Assembly: GCA_038087015.1 (NCBI GenBank)
Contig: JASBNA010000024.1
Location: forward strand, 496,001-560,000
Reading direction: 5' to 3'
Source: Cerrena zonata
Taxonomy: Eukaryota; Basidiomycota; Agaricomycetes; Polyporales; Cerrenaceae
Length of the DNA: 64,000 nucleotides
The notes under the pieces are model-generated. The model did not search any database and was not told the origin of the DNA. It saw only the letters and a program-made list of their open reading frames with translations. Positions 38,558-49,474 of the stretch are shown in pieces (positions within the stretch are counted from its first letter, which is position 1; every line of letters starts with the position of its first letter). Made by a program: the position numbers and the translations under genes.

Positions 38558-39559
38558 CTAAATACTCTCTTGAAGATAAGAATACTTCTTGTAAATATAA
38601 TCCAAGTTACAAGAAGGTTTGTTAGTTTCATTTTTATTGACAAAATTATTCTTAAATTGTAAAACAACGGGTAAGCTTTTAATCAATTCAATTTTAGTTA
38701 AATCATAATTAACTAGAGGTTCATTGATAGTAATTTTAATTTGAATCTTGCTAGTTAAACAATTATAATTAGTTTTTGATAATAAATGAATTAAAATCAT
38801 TAATTTAGCATTGATATCACAGGACTTAACCGATTTGATCGTAATTTGCAAACTTTGTAAATCTGGTAATTGGATTTTTTTAATCAAGGTATATAAATGA
38901 AACAAATCATCATTTGTATCACCCATGATAACCAATTTTAAATGGGACACATCTAAGCGATTCAAATAATCAACAAAACGGTTGAAATAATTCCCTGGTT
39001 TGATGTATAGTTTCAAACTAGTGATATCAGGACAATACTCAAAAACTTGTATCAAATCGTTTGTTGAGATAAAGTTACTAATAGTCAACCGGGTTAACTG
39101 CAAATCGTACGAGTTGATCAAATGAGTCACATCGAGCTTAGAGTCAACATACAAACTGAATATTTGTTCATTGGTAGGGAAAAGATTCGAACTAATCAAA
39201 TTTTTAGTCTTTAATTCAAAGCTAACCTTCTTAGAATAGTAAAAATCATTCAAGTCGCAAGACTGAACAAATTTAACCAAAGCTTCGTCAACTTCAATAC
39301 AGTCAAGTTTTATACAGTTGATATAGGGAATCATCAGGTACATGAACGAGCCAGCTGGCATTTTCAAGTGAATCTTACCTGGTTTTTGAATCGTTTGCAC
39401 ATTGGTATCTTCAAAACTAATCATCAAGTATTTTTGTTTGAAATAATCATCAACCAAACTTTGACAGTCACGACTAACAAGCTTAATATCGACTAGATCT
39501 CTCACATCCAACTTGACAAAGATCAAATCGATAATTTCATCTGGAAACTTATGAAACAT
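38558..39559 (-). CDS. F-box protein, unassigned
   Basis: Using the ATG at 39559, the 333-residue protein has an N-terminal F-box (about residues 3-45: KFPDEIIDLIFVKLDVRDLV, then LVSRDCQSLV). The rest has spaced leucine-rich segments (for example ITSLKLYIKP; LQSLQITIKS) that may be degenerate leucine-rich repeats for substrate binding. The F-box would link it to Skp1 in an SCF ubiquitin ligase. S. cerevisiae has several such proteins and I cannot pick an orthologue. It is upstream of HEH1 on the same strand, about 150 bp away. Confidence 0.75.
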   Translation of the reverse strand: MFHKFPDEIIDLIFVKLDVRDLVDIKLVSRDCQSLVDDYFKQKYLMISFEDTNVQTIQKPGKIHLKMPAGSFMYLMIPYINCIKLDCIEVDEALVKFVQSCDLNDFYYSKKVSFELKTKNLISSNLFPTNEQIFSLYVDSKLDVTHLINSYDLQLTRLTISNFISTNDLIQVFEYCPDITSLKLYIKPGNYFNRFVDYLNRLDVSHLKLVIMGDTNDDLFHLYTLIKKIQLPDLQSLQITIKSVKSCDINAKLMILIHLLSKTNYNCLTSKIQIKITINEPLVNYDLTKIELIKSLPVVLQFKNNFVNKNETNKPSCNLDYIYKKYSYLQESI

Positions 39560-40768
39560 TTTTTTCAATTTTTTTTTTTAAAAATTTTATGGTTTTTAGC
39601 GGAATACGGACGGAATATGGGAATGGAACAAAATAAGAATAATAATGTCAATAATTAATGAAACTAACAGAGATTTTATTATCAAATAAGGTGAACAGGG
39701 TCATAGGAACTTGATGAGGTTATGGTTAGTTGAAAAGAGAAGAAGTAGAAAAGAAGAAGAAACAGAAGAAGAAGTAATGAAAAAAGGAAATTCCTGAGCA
39801 TAGATAAGCAATAGCCATCTAATCAATACAAAGCAATACAAGTCAATACAAGCAAATACACCGGTAGATAAACGTGCAAGGAGCTATCAACGTATTTCAA
39901 TACTTATCCTTACATGTCAATACCCCTACCAGCATCGATATCTCTACCAATACCAAGACTCCAGTACAAGTAGTACCCCTAATCCTCCTTATATAAGAAA
40001 ACTCAGGAAGTGCAGGTTATTAACCTGCAAACAGGTGGCTTCAATAAAACAAAGGCCCGTGCCTTCGGATTGAAATTCCAGAACAACTGAAAAAAAGAGC
40101 AAATGCTAAGGGTTAATGACTGGGGGTCCTTCTTTTCTTTTAAAGTCCAACTTATTTAATTATATTGCTATCTATCTGTCTTGTGTTACGTATTATAGGT
40201 ATGTTATTGTCGTGAAGAATATTTCCAATTGGTGGTGGTGGGCGATGGGCTGGTGAACCAGCGATGATCTGGTATGCTGACTGTTTATGCGATGGTCTAT
40301 TGTATGGGGTATGGCAACTGCTATAAGGTAAGTTATTCTGTACGGGGGACATGGTCTACTATCGCCCTGTGCTGTGGGTGCTCTATGTGCTGTGCTGTGT
40401 GTGCTGTGCTGTATGTGCTCTATGGTGGGTGCTGTATGGTTTACTTTTGGTTTGCTGGGGGTGCTGTACGTGATGTGCTGTATGGCCCTATGGGTCGTGG
40501 TACACTTTAGCATAACATTTATTCGATCGTTTATTCGCTAATTTAGTCGCTCCATCCCGTTGTCTACTCCGCCAGCTCTACTCTGGTCCCAGATTGTCGA
40601 AGTCATGTTCGGTTATTGAACCTCATTGGGCTTTTTTCGTCCTCACTTTTTTTGTTTGTTCGTTGAGCTCGTGTGCTTCTTAACATTCTGTTACTTCCAA
40701 TTACTTATATTAATTATTCAGCTATTTATTCATATACTAACTTTTATTAGGAAACTATATCACTCTTT
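39560..40768. promoter_or_regulatory. Divergent promoter region F-box gene / MAM3
   Basis: About 1.2 kb. It has AAGAAG-rich purine sequence near 39735-39780, short AATACAA repeats (39825-39860), and a T/G-rich low-complexity block (about 40360-40500, repeated GTGCTGT) that opens spurious ORFs on both strands. No gene or RNA recognised. Confidence 0.5.
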
Positions 40769-43045
40769 ATGTCTAAAAACAAACTATCTTCGCGAAGTAA
40801 TCATGCCGTCTCTTTAACTAGCGGTTCAACTGGAACATCCTTATCCAAATTATTCTTTCTTTTCAGTTTCTTACCCAAAATTATTCATGCTTTACCAATT
40901 TTCAATCGAGGCCAACATGATTCTTTAGATCATAACGATATTTTTGAATCCCAAAATATGAGTCCTGAACAGTTTTATGTTAACTTATTTACTTCAATTT
41001 TTCTTGTTCTTGCTGGTGGGGTTTTCGCTGGCTTAACTTTAGGTTTAATGGGTCAAGATGAAGTTTATTTAAAAGTTATTGCTCATAGTGGTGAAGAAAG
41101 TGAACGTTTATATGCTCGTAAAGTTTTAAAATTAATTGGTCGTGGTAAGCATTGGGTTTTGGTTACTCTTTTATTATCAAATGTAATCACTAATGAAACC
41201 TTACCAATTGTTTTGGATCGTTGTCTTGGTGGTGGTTGGCCTGCAGTTGTTACTTCAACTGCTTCAATTGTTATCTTTGGTGAAATTATTCCTCAATCAA
41301 TTTGTGTTAGATATGGTTTACAAGCCGGAGCTCTTTTTTCTCCATTTGTTTTGGTTTTGATGTATATCATGTACCCAATTGCTTACCCTTGTGCTTTATT
41401 ATTGGATCATATTTTAGGTGAAGATCATGGTACTGTTTATAAAAAATCTGGTTTAAAAACATTGGTTACTTTACATAAAACTATGGGGGTTGAACGTTTA
41501 AATCAAGATGAAGTTACTATTATTAGTGCAGTTTTGGATTTAAAAGAAAAACCAGTTAGTAATATTATGACTCCAATTGACCGGGTTTATACTATGAGTG
41601 CTGATGCCATTTTGGATGAAAAAACTGTGGAGGAAATTTTCAACGCGGGATTTTCTCGTATACCAATTTATTTACCAAATGAACCAATGAATTTCATTGG
41701 TATGTTATTAGTTCGTGTTTTGATTAGTTATGATCCTGAAGATGCTTTACCAGTAGCTTCGTTCCCATTGGCTACATTACCAGAAACAAGTGCTGATACT
41801 TCATGTCTTAATATTTTGAACTATTTCCAAGAAGGTAAATCCCATATGATTGTTGTTAGTGAATACCCAGGTGAACCAACTGGTGCTATGGGGGTTTTAA
41901 CTTTGGAAGACGTTATCGAAGAATTAATTGGTGAAGAAATTGTTGATGAATCAGATGTTTATGTTGATATTAATAAAAACATTAAACGTAAACAGCCGGG
42001 TCCATTATCTAAACGTAATTTGACTTCTTATTTACACAATTTATATCAAAGATCAGCCACCAGCTCCAAGAGAAATTCTTTGGATTCTGGTAGTGGTGCC
42101 TTGACTCCTTTAAGGGATTCCTTTGTTAATCCCGTTTCTGGTAATACTTTGAAGGATGATTTAGTACCTTCAAGTCCTAAAACTAATAATAATGATATAA
42201 TAGCTACTCCAAATCGTCTTAAATCCCCGGCCATTGGTAATGGGGTTGGTGCTGCAGTTACTTCTCCTTTAATGGGTGCAGTTGATACTACTAAAAGTTG
42301 GAAGCCTAAAAACCCTGCTTCAAATCCTTTGGAAACTAACAAAAAATATGTCACCATCAAAAGACCAAATATCGATTCGGTGAAAAACTCAGTATTGCCG
42401 GGACCAAATCGTCAAGCTCCTGGTAAGGCTAAAACTTATGGCGCCATTCATGCAACTGAAGAAGGTGCTATAATGGAAGCCAAGAGAAGAAATTCATCCG
42501 ATGAACGAGACGGGTCTGATCACGAGCAAGAACAAGAAGTTGAACCAAGTCCGAATGGTCGGTTAAGTAAAGATTATAGCAAAGAAAATCATCGTTTCCT
42601 TTTACCAGAAGAACGTGAAACCGATGTTTCTGAAATCAACGGTAAAAAGAAGGCCAAAAAGGAAAATGGAACCAACCAAAGGCCTAAAAATGGAGATTAT
42701 CCACCAAGAACCCAATCTCCCAAAAACATCCCCCAAAACGAATCACAAGAATATCAAGAATCTAGATCCTATAGAACCGGTGGTATTGTTGAATCGGTTG
42801 TCAATGTTCAAGGGGTCCATAAAACCATTATCGAGCACATCTCTGATGGCGAAGACGACGATAGCTACAGTAACTACAGTCGATCGTCCAGAAGACCCAA
42901 GAGCGGACAACAATTTGATATTGGCACCGAAGACGATACCGAGGAAGGCCAAGGATTACTCTCTGGCTACAGGAAAAAGGGCACTCCTTCCACCAAGAGC
43001 AACGGATCCGACGAGAGTAAGAGCAAGTTCAGTGTTTGGAAGTAG
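40769..43045 (+). CDS. MAM3: CNNM/CorC-family membrane protein Mam3
   Basis: The 758-residue protein has a signal-like hydrophobic start ([15 protein letters not shown]), then a DUF21/CNNM domain (about 65-245) with [20 protein letters not shown] and [18 protein letters not shown] pair follows (about 260-400: [34 protein letters not shown]). The C-terminal 340 residues are disordered, with many Ser, Pro and Asn. Mam3 is a vacuolar membrane protein of the CNNM/CorC magnesium-transporter family, linked to Mg and Mn handling and mitochondrial morphology in S. cerevisiae (706 residues). The ATG at 40769 is the first in frame. Confidence 0.92.
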   Translation: MSKNKLSSRSNHAVSLTSGSTGTSLSKLFFLFSFLPKIIHALPIFNRGQHDSLDHNDIFESQNMSPEQFYVNLFTSIFLVLAGGVFAGLTLGLMGQDEVYLKVIAHSGEESERLYARKVLKLIGRGKHWVLVTLLLSNVITNETLPIVLDRCLGGGWPAVVTSTASIVIFGEIIPQSICVRYGLQAGALFSPFVLVLMYIMYPIAYPCALLLDHILGEDHGTVYKKSGLKTLVTLHKTMGVERLNQDEVTIISAVLDLKEKPVSNIMTPIDRVYTMSADAILDEKTVEEIFNAGFSRIPIYLPNEPMNFIGMLLVRVLISYDPEDALPVASFPLATLPETSADTSCLNILNYFQEGKSHMIVVSEYPGEPTGAMGVLTLEDVIEELIGEEIVDESDVYVDINKNIKRKQPGPLSKRNLTSYLHNLYQRSATSSKRNSLDSGSGALTPLRDSFVNPVSGNTLKDDLVPSSPKTNNNDIIATPNRLKSPAIGNGVGAAVTSPLMGAVDTTKSWKPKNPASNPLETNKKYVTIKRPNIDSVKNSVLPGPNRQAPGKAKTYGAIHATEEGAIMEAKRRNSSDERDGSDHEQEQEVEPSPNGRLSKDYSKENHRFLLPEERETDVSEINGKKKAKKENGTNQRPKNGDYPPRTQSPKNIPQNESQEYQESRSYRTGGIVESVVNVQGVHKTIIEHISDGEDDDSYSNYSRSSRRPKSGQQFDIGTEDDTEEGQGLLSGYRKKGTPSTKSNGSDESKSKFSVWK

Positions 43046-43231
43046 TAACTTTTATCATTTGTGTATTTTTAAATAATCAAAAAAAAATTCAATTTCTATG
43101 TCTATATGTCTGAGTTTTTTCGGAATTTGATCCTAAATTCCGCTCGTTGTATGACCGAAAAGCCCGATGTTAAGCAATGTAAGACCTGATATCATTGTCA
43201 TTAACTCTAAAAAAGTATCTTTTTGTCTATA

Positions 43232-43275
43232 GTTAGGGTTAGCGAAAGATGGCCCAATCTAATGCTAAACCCTAG
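43232..43275. promoter_or_regulatory. Inverted Tbf1-like TTAGGG sites
   Basis: GTTAGGGTTAGC (43232-43243) faces GCTAAACCCTAG (43264-43275), an inverted repeat with two differences. TTAGGGTT is the core bound by fungal Tbf1, used as a promoter factor in CUG-clade yeasts. Confidence 0.45.
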
Positions 43276-43729
43276 ACTTCCGTCCAGCTACTCCGTCTAC
43301 ACTAAAACTATATAATTACAAGTGATTTGCTATCAGCACCAGCTACGCAAGCCCGTCACCACCAAGACCGAATCGAAACCCCCCTAACAATCAGCCAATC
43401 TTGATCCCAGTCCCATCACCCACAGGCACCAACCGGTTGATCCTCCAGGAACCTATGAAAAGTTAATTAAAGTACACGGCAATAAAAAAGCAAAAACCAA
43501 AAAAAAAAAAAAAAAAAAATGAGTGAGTGAACGATTTTCGGTAGCATTTTGTTTTGGAAACAACAGTCTTTTTCCCTTTACAAGAAGTCAAATTCGTTTC
43601 ACTAAGTATACAAAAACCACTTATTGCAGAATATAATACAACAGATTGATCGTCTAATTGAATGGATTGATTTTTGTTGTCGTTGATGATCTCGGACCTT
43701 TAAATAAAGCAAGAAACCCGTCCTCTCTA

Positions 43730-43740
43730 CCCCTACCCCT
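43730..43740 (+). promoter_or_regulatory. Tandem STRE-type CCCCT motifs
   Basis: CCCCTACCCCT contains two CCCCT cores, as bound by Msn2/Msn4-type zinc fingers. It is 42-52 bp upstream of the SAT4 start, close for an activator site. Confidence 0.4.
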
Positions 43741-43781
43741 GTTAGATTTTTCAACGGTGCCAATTGGGATCTGTTAGTACA

Positions 43782-45509
43782 ATGAGTGAATCTTTTGATA
43801 ATCGAAACGGTTCACGTCCTTCGTTGAGGAGTTTTTTCTCTAGTTCCAGCAGTGGTACAGTGAATCAAGAACAGCCATCCAAGGCATCCACCCCGACAAA
43901 AGAACATGCTTCAACTGCAATGGTACGTGATGGTAGTAGTGCTAATCATGATGGTGAAGATAGACATTTGGGAAGTGGGAACAACTCGCCATCGGCTTCT
44001 AATTCGTCGTCTCATCGATTTTTCTTGAGGAAGAAAAATTCTAGAAGTTCATTATCACCACAAACAAGTTCTACCTCGTTAACTTCGTTATTGAAAAAAA
44101 ATAAGAATCATAGCTATGAGCAAATCAATCGTAATCGTCGAACATCGTCGGCATCCGTTTTGCATCATCCGGCGGGTCCTCCCGATAATAATAGTAGTAC
44201 ATCGATTCACGAACATCATGAACCCACAACCCCTAATGAAGATCATGAAATAAATAATAAGAAAACCAAACATACAAATCATCATCATCATTTATCTTTG
44301 AAGAGATTTTTGAAAAAACTAAAGCATCACGAAAATGAAAAATCGGATTCGAGTCCTAAAAATATATTACCACAACATTCATCGTCGGATCTATATAGAA
44401 AATATGGTGGATTAGGTAAATTAATCGGTAGTGGAGCTAGTGGATCAGTCAATTTGGTTACTTCGAAAACTGATCCAAATGAAATTTTTGCAGTTAAAAA
44501 ATTTAGACCAAAATTACCAAATGAAAGTGAGCATGATTATAAAGTTAAAGTTAAAAATGAATTTAAAATTGGACAATACTTGAATCATGAAAATTTAATT
44601 CACACTATAGAGTTGATTAAAGAAAATGGATCGAAACTTTTGGCGGATTCGGAATATTATATAATTATGGAATATTGTCCATTTGATTTTTTCAATTTAG
44701 TAATGTCGGGTTTAATGAGTCAAGAAGAAGTTTGTTGTTATTTTAAACAAATTACCAATGGGGTAGCCCATTTACATGAAAATGGAATTGCTCATCGAGA
44801 TTTAAAATTAGATAATTGTGTTGTTAATCAAGAAGGAATATTGAAATTAATTGATTTTGGTTCAGCAGTTCAATTTAGAAAAGAAAAAACTCCAAATAAA
44901 CCAGTGGCTGAAGAAGACGATATAAATGAAAATTATAGACTACTTCGTGCAAGAGGGGTTGTTGGATCGGATCCCTATTTATCTCCCGAAGTTTTTGAAC
45001 CAAGTAACTTTGGTTATGATCCAAGAACCGCTGATATTTGGTCAATTGCAGTGATATTTTGTTGTATGATTTTGAAAAGATTTCCTTGGAAAATCCCAAA
45101 AGCAAGTGATCCTTCTTATCGATCTTTTGCTAATATCGATGAAAATAATAATAAATTAAGTGAACAAATGAATGAAAATTTTGATAATTTAAAAATCTCA
45201 AATAATAAACATCCTAAAGGTCCTGATCGCTTATTACGTCTTTTACCAACTGAATCAAGAAGTTTAATTAAAAACATGTTGGAAATTGATCCTAAAAAGC
45301 GTTACTTAATTGATGACGTTTTAAATAATTTGTTTTTCCAATCTATTGAGTATTGTCATGTCATTACCGAAACACAAGATGAAAAAGAAGTTAAAACAAC
45401 CCAAAAATCACCCGGTCACTCCCACCATTTAGTTACCGAAGAAGATTTGAAAAAAATTACCATGGAAAAGGAACGAGCTAAAAAATTAAAGGATAGCGGT
45501 GTTGCTTGA
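43782..45509 (+). CDS. SAT4: Ser/Thr kinase Sat4/Hal4
   Basis: The ATG at 43782 (MSESFDNRNGSRPSLRSFF) gives 575 residues; the in-frame TTG at 43764 is not a start. The first 210 residues are Ser-rich and disordered. A protein kinase domain spans about 215-530. It shows the glycine loop GSGASGSVNLV (about 216), FAVKKF with the ATP-binding Lys, HRDLKLDNC (about 337) and DFGSA (about 359); the activation loop ends SDPYLSPEVFEP. The sequence and Ser-rich N-terminus match the fungal Hal4/Hal5/Npr1 group, closest to Sat4/Hal4, which activates potassium uptake (Trk1/Trk2) and salt tolerance. Confidence 0.87.
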   Translation: MSESFDNRNGSRPSLRSFFSSSSSGTVNQEQPSKASTPTKEHASTAMVRDGSSANHDGEDRHLGSGNNSPSASNSSSHRFFLRKKNSRSSLSPQTSSTSLTSLLKKNKNHSYEQINRNRRTSSASVLHHPAGPPDNNSSTSIHEHHEPTTPNEDHEINNKKTKHTNHHHHLSLKRFLKKLKHHENEKSDSSPKNILPQHSSSDLYRKYGGLGKLIGSGASGSVNLVTSKTDPNEIFAVKKFRPKLPNESEHDYKVKVKNEFKIGQYLNHENLIHTIELIKENGSKLLADSEYYIIMEYCPFDFFNLVMSGLMSQEEVCCYFKQITNGVAHLHENGIAHRDLKLDNCVVNQEGILKLIDFGSAVQFRKEKTPNKPVAEEDDINENYRLLRARGVVGSDPYLSPEVFEPSNFGYDPRTADIWSIAVIFCCMILKRFPWKIPKASDPSYRSFANIDENNNKLSEQMNENFDNLKISNNKHPKGPDRLLRLLPTESRSLIKNMLEIDPKKRYLIDDVLNNLFFQSIEYCHVITETQDEKEVKTTQKSPGHSHHLVTEEDLKKITMEKERAKKLKDSGVA

Positions 45510-46040
45510 CCAATAACTTTGCATTTTTACTTTCTTTACTGTATAAATTATCATGTATTTATTTATTTATTCTAGACCCAATAAACATTGCTTCTACAAG
45601 TAACTCACTCTACCGGTTCATCTTATCAACTGCAAAAGTTTATTTGCAACTCGTTCTTTGGTAATATATGCAGGTTTTTCCCATCAGTAGGTTTTTTTTC
45701 CCGTGACATTAATTTTTAAAAAAGATCAAAAGATAAGTTAGCGACTTCTAGTTATTACCTCCCGACAACTCTCTATACAATAGCATCCCTTGTATCCAAG
45801 TCTGATTCCGCTCATTGACTCTTTGTATTTCCAGGACTGTGTCTTTTGTTTTTTGTTTTTTTTTTTGTTTCACTGGTTTTTTGGTTCTTGTTTTCTTTAT
45901 TTCAATTCTTTTGTGGTTAATTTTTCAATTCTTCATAGTCAATTTTCATCAAAGTTCTATTATAAAACCCCTTAAATTTGGTCAATTTTTTGACATTGTC
46001 TCAATTATATGGATTGCTTTAACTGTGGATTGATTTAAGC
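45510..46040. other. Intergenic region SAT4 / HFL1
   Basis: 530 bp with T-rich tracts (45844-45890) upstream of HFL1. Short upstream ORFs (45790-46033) are T-rich and not conserved-looking. Nothing else recognised. Confidence 0.5.
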
Positions 46041-47612
46041 ATGACTGATACTTGGACTCTTCCTCGTTGGATTACGGTGCTTTCTGGGTACTCGGCATTC
46101 GTATCTACGTTTATAATTGTTGGAAGTATATTGCTTCATCTTAGAAATTATAGAAAACCTTTCCAGCAAAGGCTAATGATAAGAATTCAATTGATTGTGC
46201 CGATCTTTGCATTATCGTGTTTCTCAATGTTGACTAACCCAGACGCTTTTATTAATAAGTTTGTATTTGAGCCAATTAGAGAAATCTATGAAGCTTTTGT
46301 CATTTACACTTTCTTTTCTCTCTTAACGGATATGTTGGGGGGTGAAAGAAATATCATTATAACCACTAGTGGTCGAGAACCAATACCTCATCCCGGGGGG
46401 ATGCATTATATATTTTCTGATATTGATATTTCAGATCCTTTTATGTTCCTAATGATTAAAAGGGGTATTTTACAGTATGTCTGGCTAAAACCCGCCATTT
46501 GTTTTGGAACTCTTTTCACAGAAGTTATTGGTTGGTATGATGTTAATGACGTAAGCTTGAATAGTCCCTACGTTTGGCTAACAATCATTTATAATATTAG
46601 TGTCACTGTTTCACTCTATTGTTTGGCCATTTTTTGGAAAGTCTTATGGACCGATTTGAAACCTTTTAAGCCAGTTGGTAAATTCTTATGTGTTAAACTA
46701 ATCATTTTTGCTTCCTTTTGGCAGGGGGTTTTATTAGCTATTTTAAATTTTCTAAATTTATTACCGGGAGCTTCTCAAGAAGAGGGTGGTGCTCCAAATA
46801 TTGGTATTTCAATTCAAAATGCTTTATTATGTATTGAATTAATTGCATTTTCAATTGGTCATTGGTTTTCCTTTTCTTATAAACCTTTTACCATTTCTCA
46901 ATTACCAACTGGAAGAATCGAATTCTTTTATGCTTTAAAAGATATGTTTGGTATTAAAGACTTAATTAATGATTTCAAATTAACTTTCCATGGTGATTAT
47001 TATAAAAATTATAAACAATTTGACTCAGTTGAAGCAGTTGTTGCTCATCCAGACTCAAAGGGTAGAATGAGTCGTATAAATCAAGGTTTAAGATATCATA
47101 GTGATGGGAAACATAAGCATTGGTTACCAAGTACCTCTCAACACCAACCATCCACTATCATACGAAGCACTTCAGAAATAGTTTCTGTACCTCTGAATTC
47201 AAATTTCTCTCCCTCCATTTACTCTCCCTCCATAAAATCAGTCGGAACTTCCGTAAGAGGTATCCATTCACTCTCACCAAATCCTTCTCCCCCAGGCTCA
47301 CCAGAGCCTGGCTTGGAATCGTCACTTACTGAAATTTTGACTAAAGCAACCGGTGAAAACTATGATTATGAAGGCTTAGATGAAGACGAAGCATATTATC
47401 AAGCAGCCTCTTCGGTGATTAATAATTATAACCTTGATCAAATCGAAGTTAAAAGATTACTTAATTACCCAATTGTTGATGAAATGGTTGATGGTCATGT
47501 ATTTGGTTATAAAGTTAAAAAATTAAGAGCTGATAGAATGAAAAATAACATGAATCAACCAATAGTAAAACATTCTACTTATGAAAGTAATCGTTACGGA
47601 AGTATTGTTTAG
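46041..47612 (+). CDS. HFL1: Vacuolar membrane protein Hfl1 (TMEM184/OSTalpha family)
   Basis: The 523-residue protein has about seven membrane segments in its first 285 residues, beginning WITVLSGYSAFVSTFIIVG. It carries signature segments of the organic-solute-transporter-alpha fold (YEAFVIYTFFSLLTDMLGGE; IQNALLCIELIAFSIGHWF). The C-terminal 220 residues are cytosolic and disordered. Hfl1 of S. cerevisiae (418 residues, YKR051W) and S. pombe localises to the vacuole and binds Atg8 through its tail, supporting vacuole function independent of autophagy. The Atg8-binding helix is expected after the last membrane segment; I cannot delimit it here. Confidence 0.85.
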   Translation: MTDTWTLPRWITVLSGYSAFVSTFIIVGSILLHLRNYRKPFQQRLMIRIQLIVPIFALSCFSMLTNPDAFINKFVFEPIREIYEAFVIYTFFSLLTDMLGGERNIIITTSGREPIPHPGGMHYIFSDIDISDPFMFLMIKRGILQYVWLKPAICFGTLFTEVIGWYDVNDVSLNSPYVWLTIIYNISVTVSLYCLAIFWKVLWTDLKPFKPVGKFLCVKLIIFASFWQGVLLAILNFLNLLPGASQEEGGAPNIGISIQNALLCIELIAFSIGHWFSFSYKPFTISQLPTGRIEFFYALKDMFGIKDLINDFKLTFHGDYYKNYKQFDSVEAVVAHPDSKGRMSRINQGLRYHSDGKHKHWLPSTSQHQPSTIIRSTSEIVSVPLNSNFSPSIYSPSIKSVGTSVRGIHSLSPNPSPPGSPEPGLESSLTEILTKATGENYDYEGLDEDEAYYQAASSVINNYNLDQIEVKRLLNYPIVDEMVDGHVFGYKVKKLRADRMKNNMNQPIVKHSTYESNRYGSIV

Positions 47613-47706
47613 TCTTAACGAATGTATGAAATAAGATTGTTTTTTTGTATGTACAAGTAAAGTAAATTTATATATATATAGTCGTGATTGAGAAATCTTT
47701 TCATCA

Positions 47707-48900
47707 TTACTCTTCAATTTTAAACAGATACAAAGAGTCAATATCAGTTTCATTAACTGGTTTTCGTTTTCTCTTTTCTTCGGCTTCTTTTTGCTTTAAA
47801 AGTTTTCTTTGTTTCTTTAATTCTTTGGCAGATAATTGCTGCTCTTCTTGTTCTTTTTTATTACTAATTCTATTTGGTTTAACGTCACATCTGATTACTA
47901 CTCTTGATTCTAAATCACCAGTTATTTCAAAAGTAGCTTCACATTCTTCTAAAATAGTTTTCATATTCTCAACAACTAGTTGACGTCTTCTCATTTCAAT
48001 TTCAAAACGGTCTTCTTCTAGTGTAAGTGGATCGAAATTTTGTTCTTCAAATTCTTTATCTCTACTTATGTTATTAATCAAACCATCACCTTTATCTACT
48101 GATTTTTTGGCAGAGCTTAATGTACGTTTATCACCAATATAGATTAAAAAACTCTCACCTTTATCGAGTTTTTTATTTATCTCGGTTCTCTTTTGATTAT
48201 TCAAATCACCTATGCTGATATTCCAAGCAAAAGTCATAATTTTAGTGGCTGACTTCTTCTGTTTTGCTCTTTCCTTTTGTTGTATTGCGTACTGAACTTT
48301 AACACTTCCTTTTTCTAATAACTCTTTTTCCTTTTCGATAGCAAGCTTTTCACTAAACAGTTTTAACATATCCTTACTACTGGTCATCTTGATAAGTGGT
48401 AAGCCTCTGGAAATAACAACTTGTATACCATGATCTTTGAAGTCAGTACTATTGATAATATCAGCCAAATGTTTACGTTCGAGTTTGTTTGATTCCGGAT
48501 CAACAAAGTTCACCCTGTATTGAGGACTATTCTCATAAACCTCAGCAATTATACTTTTCACGGCTAATTGAGCTTGTTCAGAACCTGAAAATTGAAATCT
48601 CAAAACCTTCCTCTGCGGTCTTGAACTATTGTAATCTGATCTTGTTCTTTCAAATCTTTGTGGATTGGGCTTACGTTCTCCACGATTGAACTTGTTTGCA
48701 AAACGGTTAAATTCTGAGGGTTTCAAGGGTTCTGTACGTTTTGAAGATACATTCCAATCATTTTTCAAAAGACTATCGATATCCAACGGGCCTCTCTTGG
48801 TTTCACTGTGATCGAAAGGCCTTGCACAGAACGAACAGCTGGAAAAGTTTCTTGCCCGGAGAACGTGTGATATGGTCAGTCTTGGTCTCAACATTATCAT
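47707..48900 (-). CDS. AIM23: Mitochondrial translation initiation factor 3, Aim23
   Basis: Starting at the ATG at 48900 (MIMLRPRLTISHVLRARNFS) the protein has 397 residues; a second ATG two codons on could also serve. The N-terminus is an Arg/Ser-rich mitochondrial presequence. A disordered basic region follows. The C-terminal half holds the mIF3-like core with KIMTFAWNISIGDLNNQKR, GDKRTLSSAKK and the acidic and basic tail seen in Aim23 (356 residues in S. cerevisiae). Aim23 balances the synthesis of mitochondrial proteins by tuning initiation. It converges with HFL1, the stops about 95 bp apart. Confidence 0.85.
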   Translation of the reverse strand: MIMLRPRLTISHVLRARNFSSCSFCARPFDHSETKRGPLDIDSLLKNDWNVSSKRTEPLKPSEFNRFANKFNRGERKPNPQRFERTRSDYNSSRPQRKVLRFQFSGSEQAQLAVKSIIAEVYENSPQYRVNFVDPESNKLERKHLADIINSTDFKDHGIQVVISRGLPLIKMTSSKDMLKLFSEKLAIEKEKELLEKGSVKVQYAIQQKERAKQKKSATKIMTFAWNISIGDLNNQKRTEINKKLDKGESFLIYIGDKRTLSSAKKSVDKGDGLINNISRDKEFEEQNFDPLTLEEDRFEIEMRRRQLVVENMKTILEECEATFEITGDLESRVVIRCDVKPNRISNKKEQEEQQLSAKELKKQRKLLKQKEAEEKRKRKPVNETDIDSLYLFKIEE

Positions 48901-49474
48901 TATCTGTAGCGTGTTCAAGTATTAGCTAATGAAAGAAGGTGTAACTTATCTTCTGTCAAAATAGATGGGCCTTTGAAAAAAAAAAAAAAAATTCAATCAA
49001 AAAAAAAAGATAGTGAGAGTAGCGATATATCGGATATTTGACCTGTTTGAACTATAGATAGAATACTTCTCTCGGTGAGGGTGGGTTACTGTTCCCACGA
49101 TGTCTACTGATCTAAGGACATTCTTATGGAAACCAGTTAGGGCCAAGCTGACAAATTTCCTTTAAAGTAAGCTCATTGGTTCTTTTGCAGTCATTTTTGT
49201 CCTTCCTCTGCTTGTATGATATCGATGAGCTTGAATCTTTCCTGTAATACTAAGGTATTAGCATGAATATTAGGTAGTATTATTCTGTTACAGACAGATA
49301 CTAATAATTTGTAATTCCGAAGTGTTCTTCCTTATCGTGATAAAAATTATATTAAATGTTAACAAACCTTAACGAATTTTATTGGTACTAGATAAAAGGG
49401 GAATTGAATATATGCATTATTAAGTATACAGTAATTAAATAAATAAATAAGTCTATAAGATTTTCTGCTGAGTC
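48901..49474. other. Intergenic region AIM23 promoter / NAR1 3' end
   Basis: 574 bp of AT-rich DNA with two A tracts (about 48976-49010). No gene, RNA or strong motif seen. Confidence 0.5.

Larger units (their letters stand above)
43046..43781. promoter_or_regulatory. SAT4 promoter region
   Basis: Holds an inverted pair of telomere-repeat-like Tbf1 sites (43232-43275), an A tract (43499-43519), and two adjacent CCCCT stress elements (43730-43740) about 45 bp before the SAT4 ATG. Confidence 0.5.

Noticed and set aside
40193..40513. ORFs of 66-106 codons on both strands
   Set aside because: Low-complexity GTGCTGT repeats open all frames; no domain, and strands overlap.
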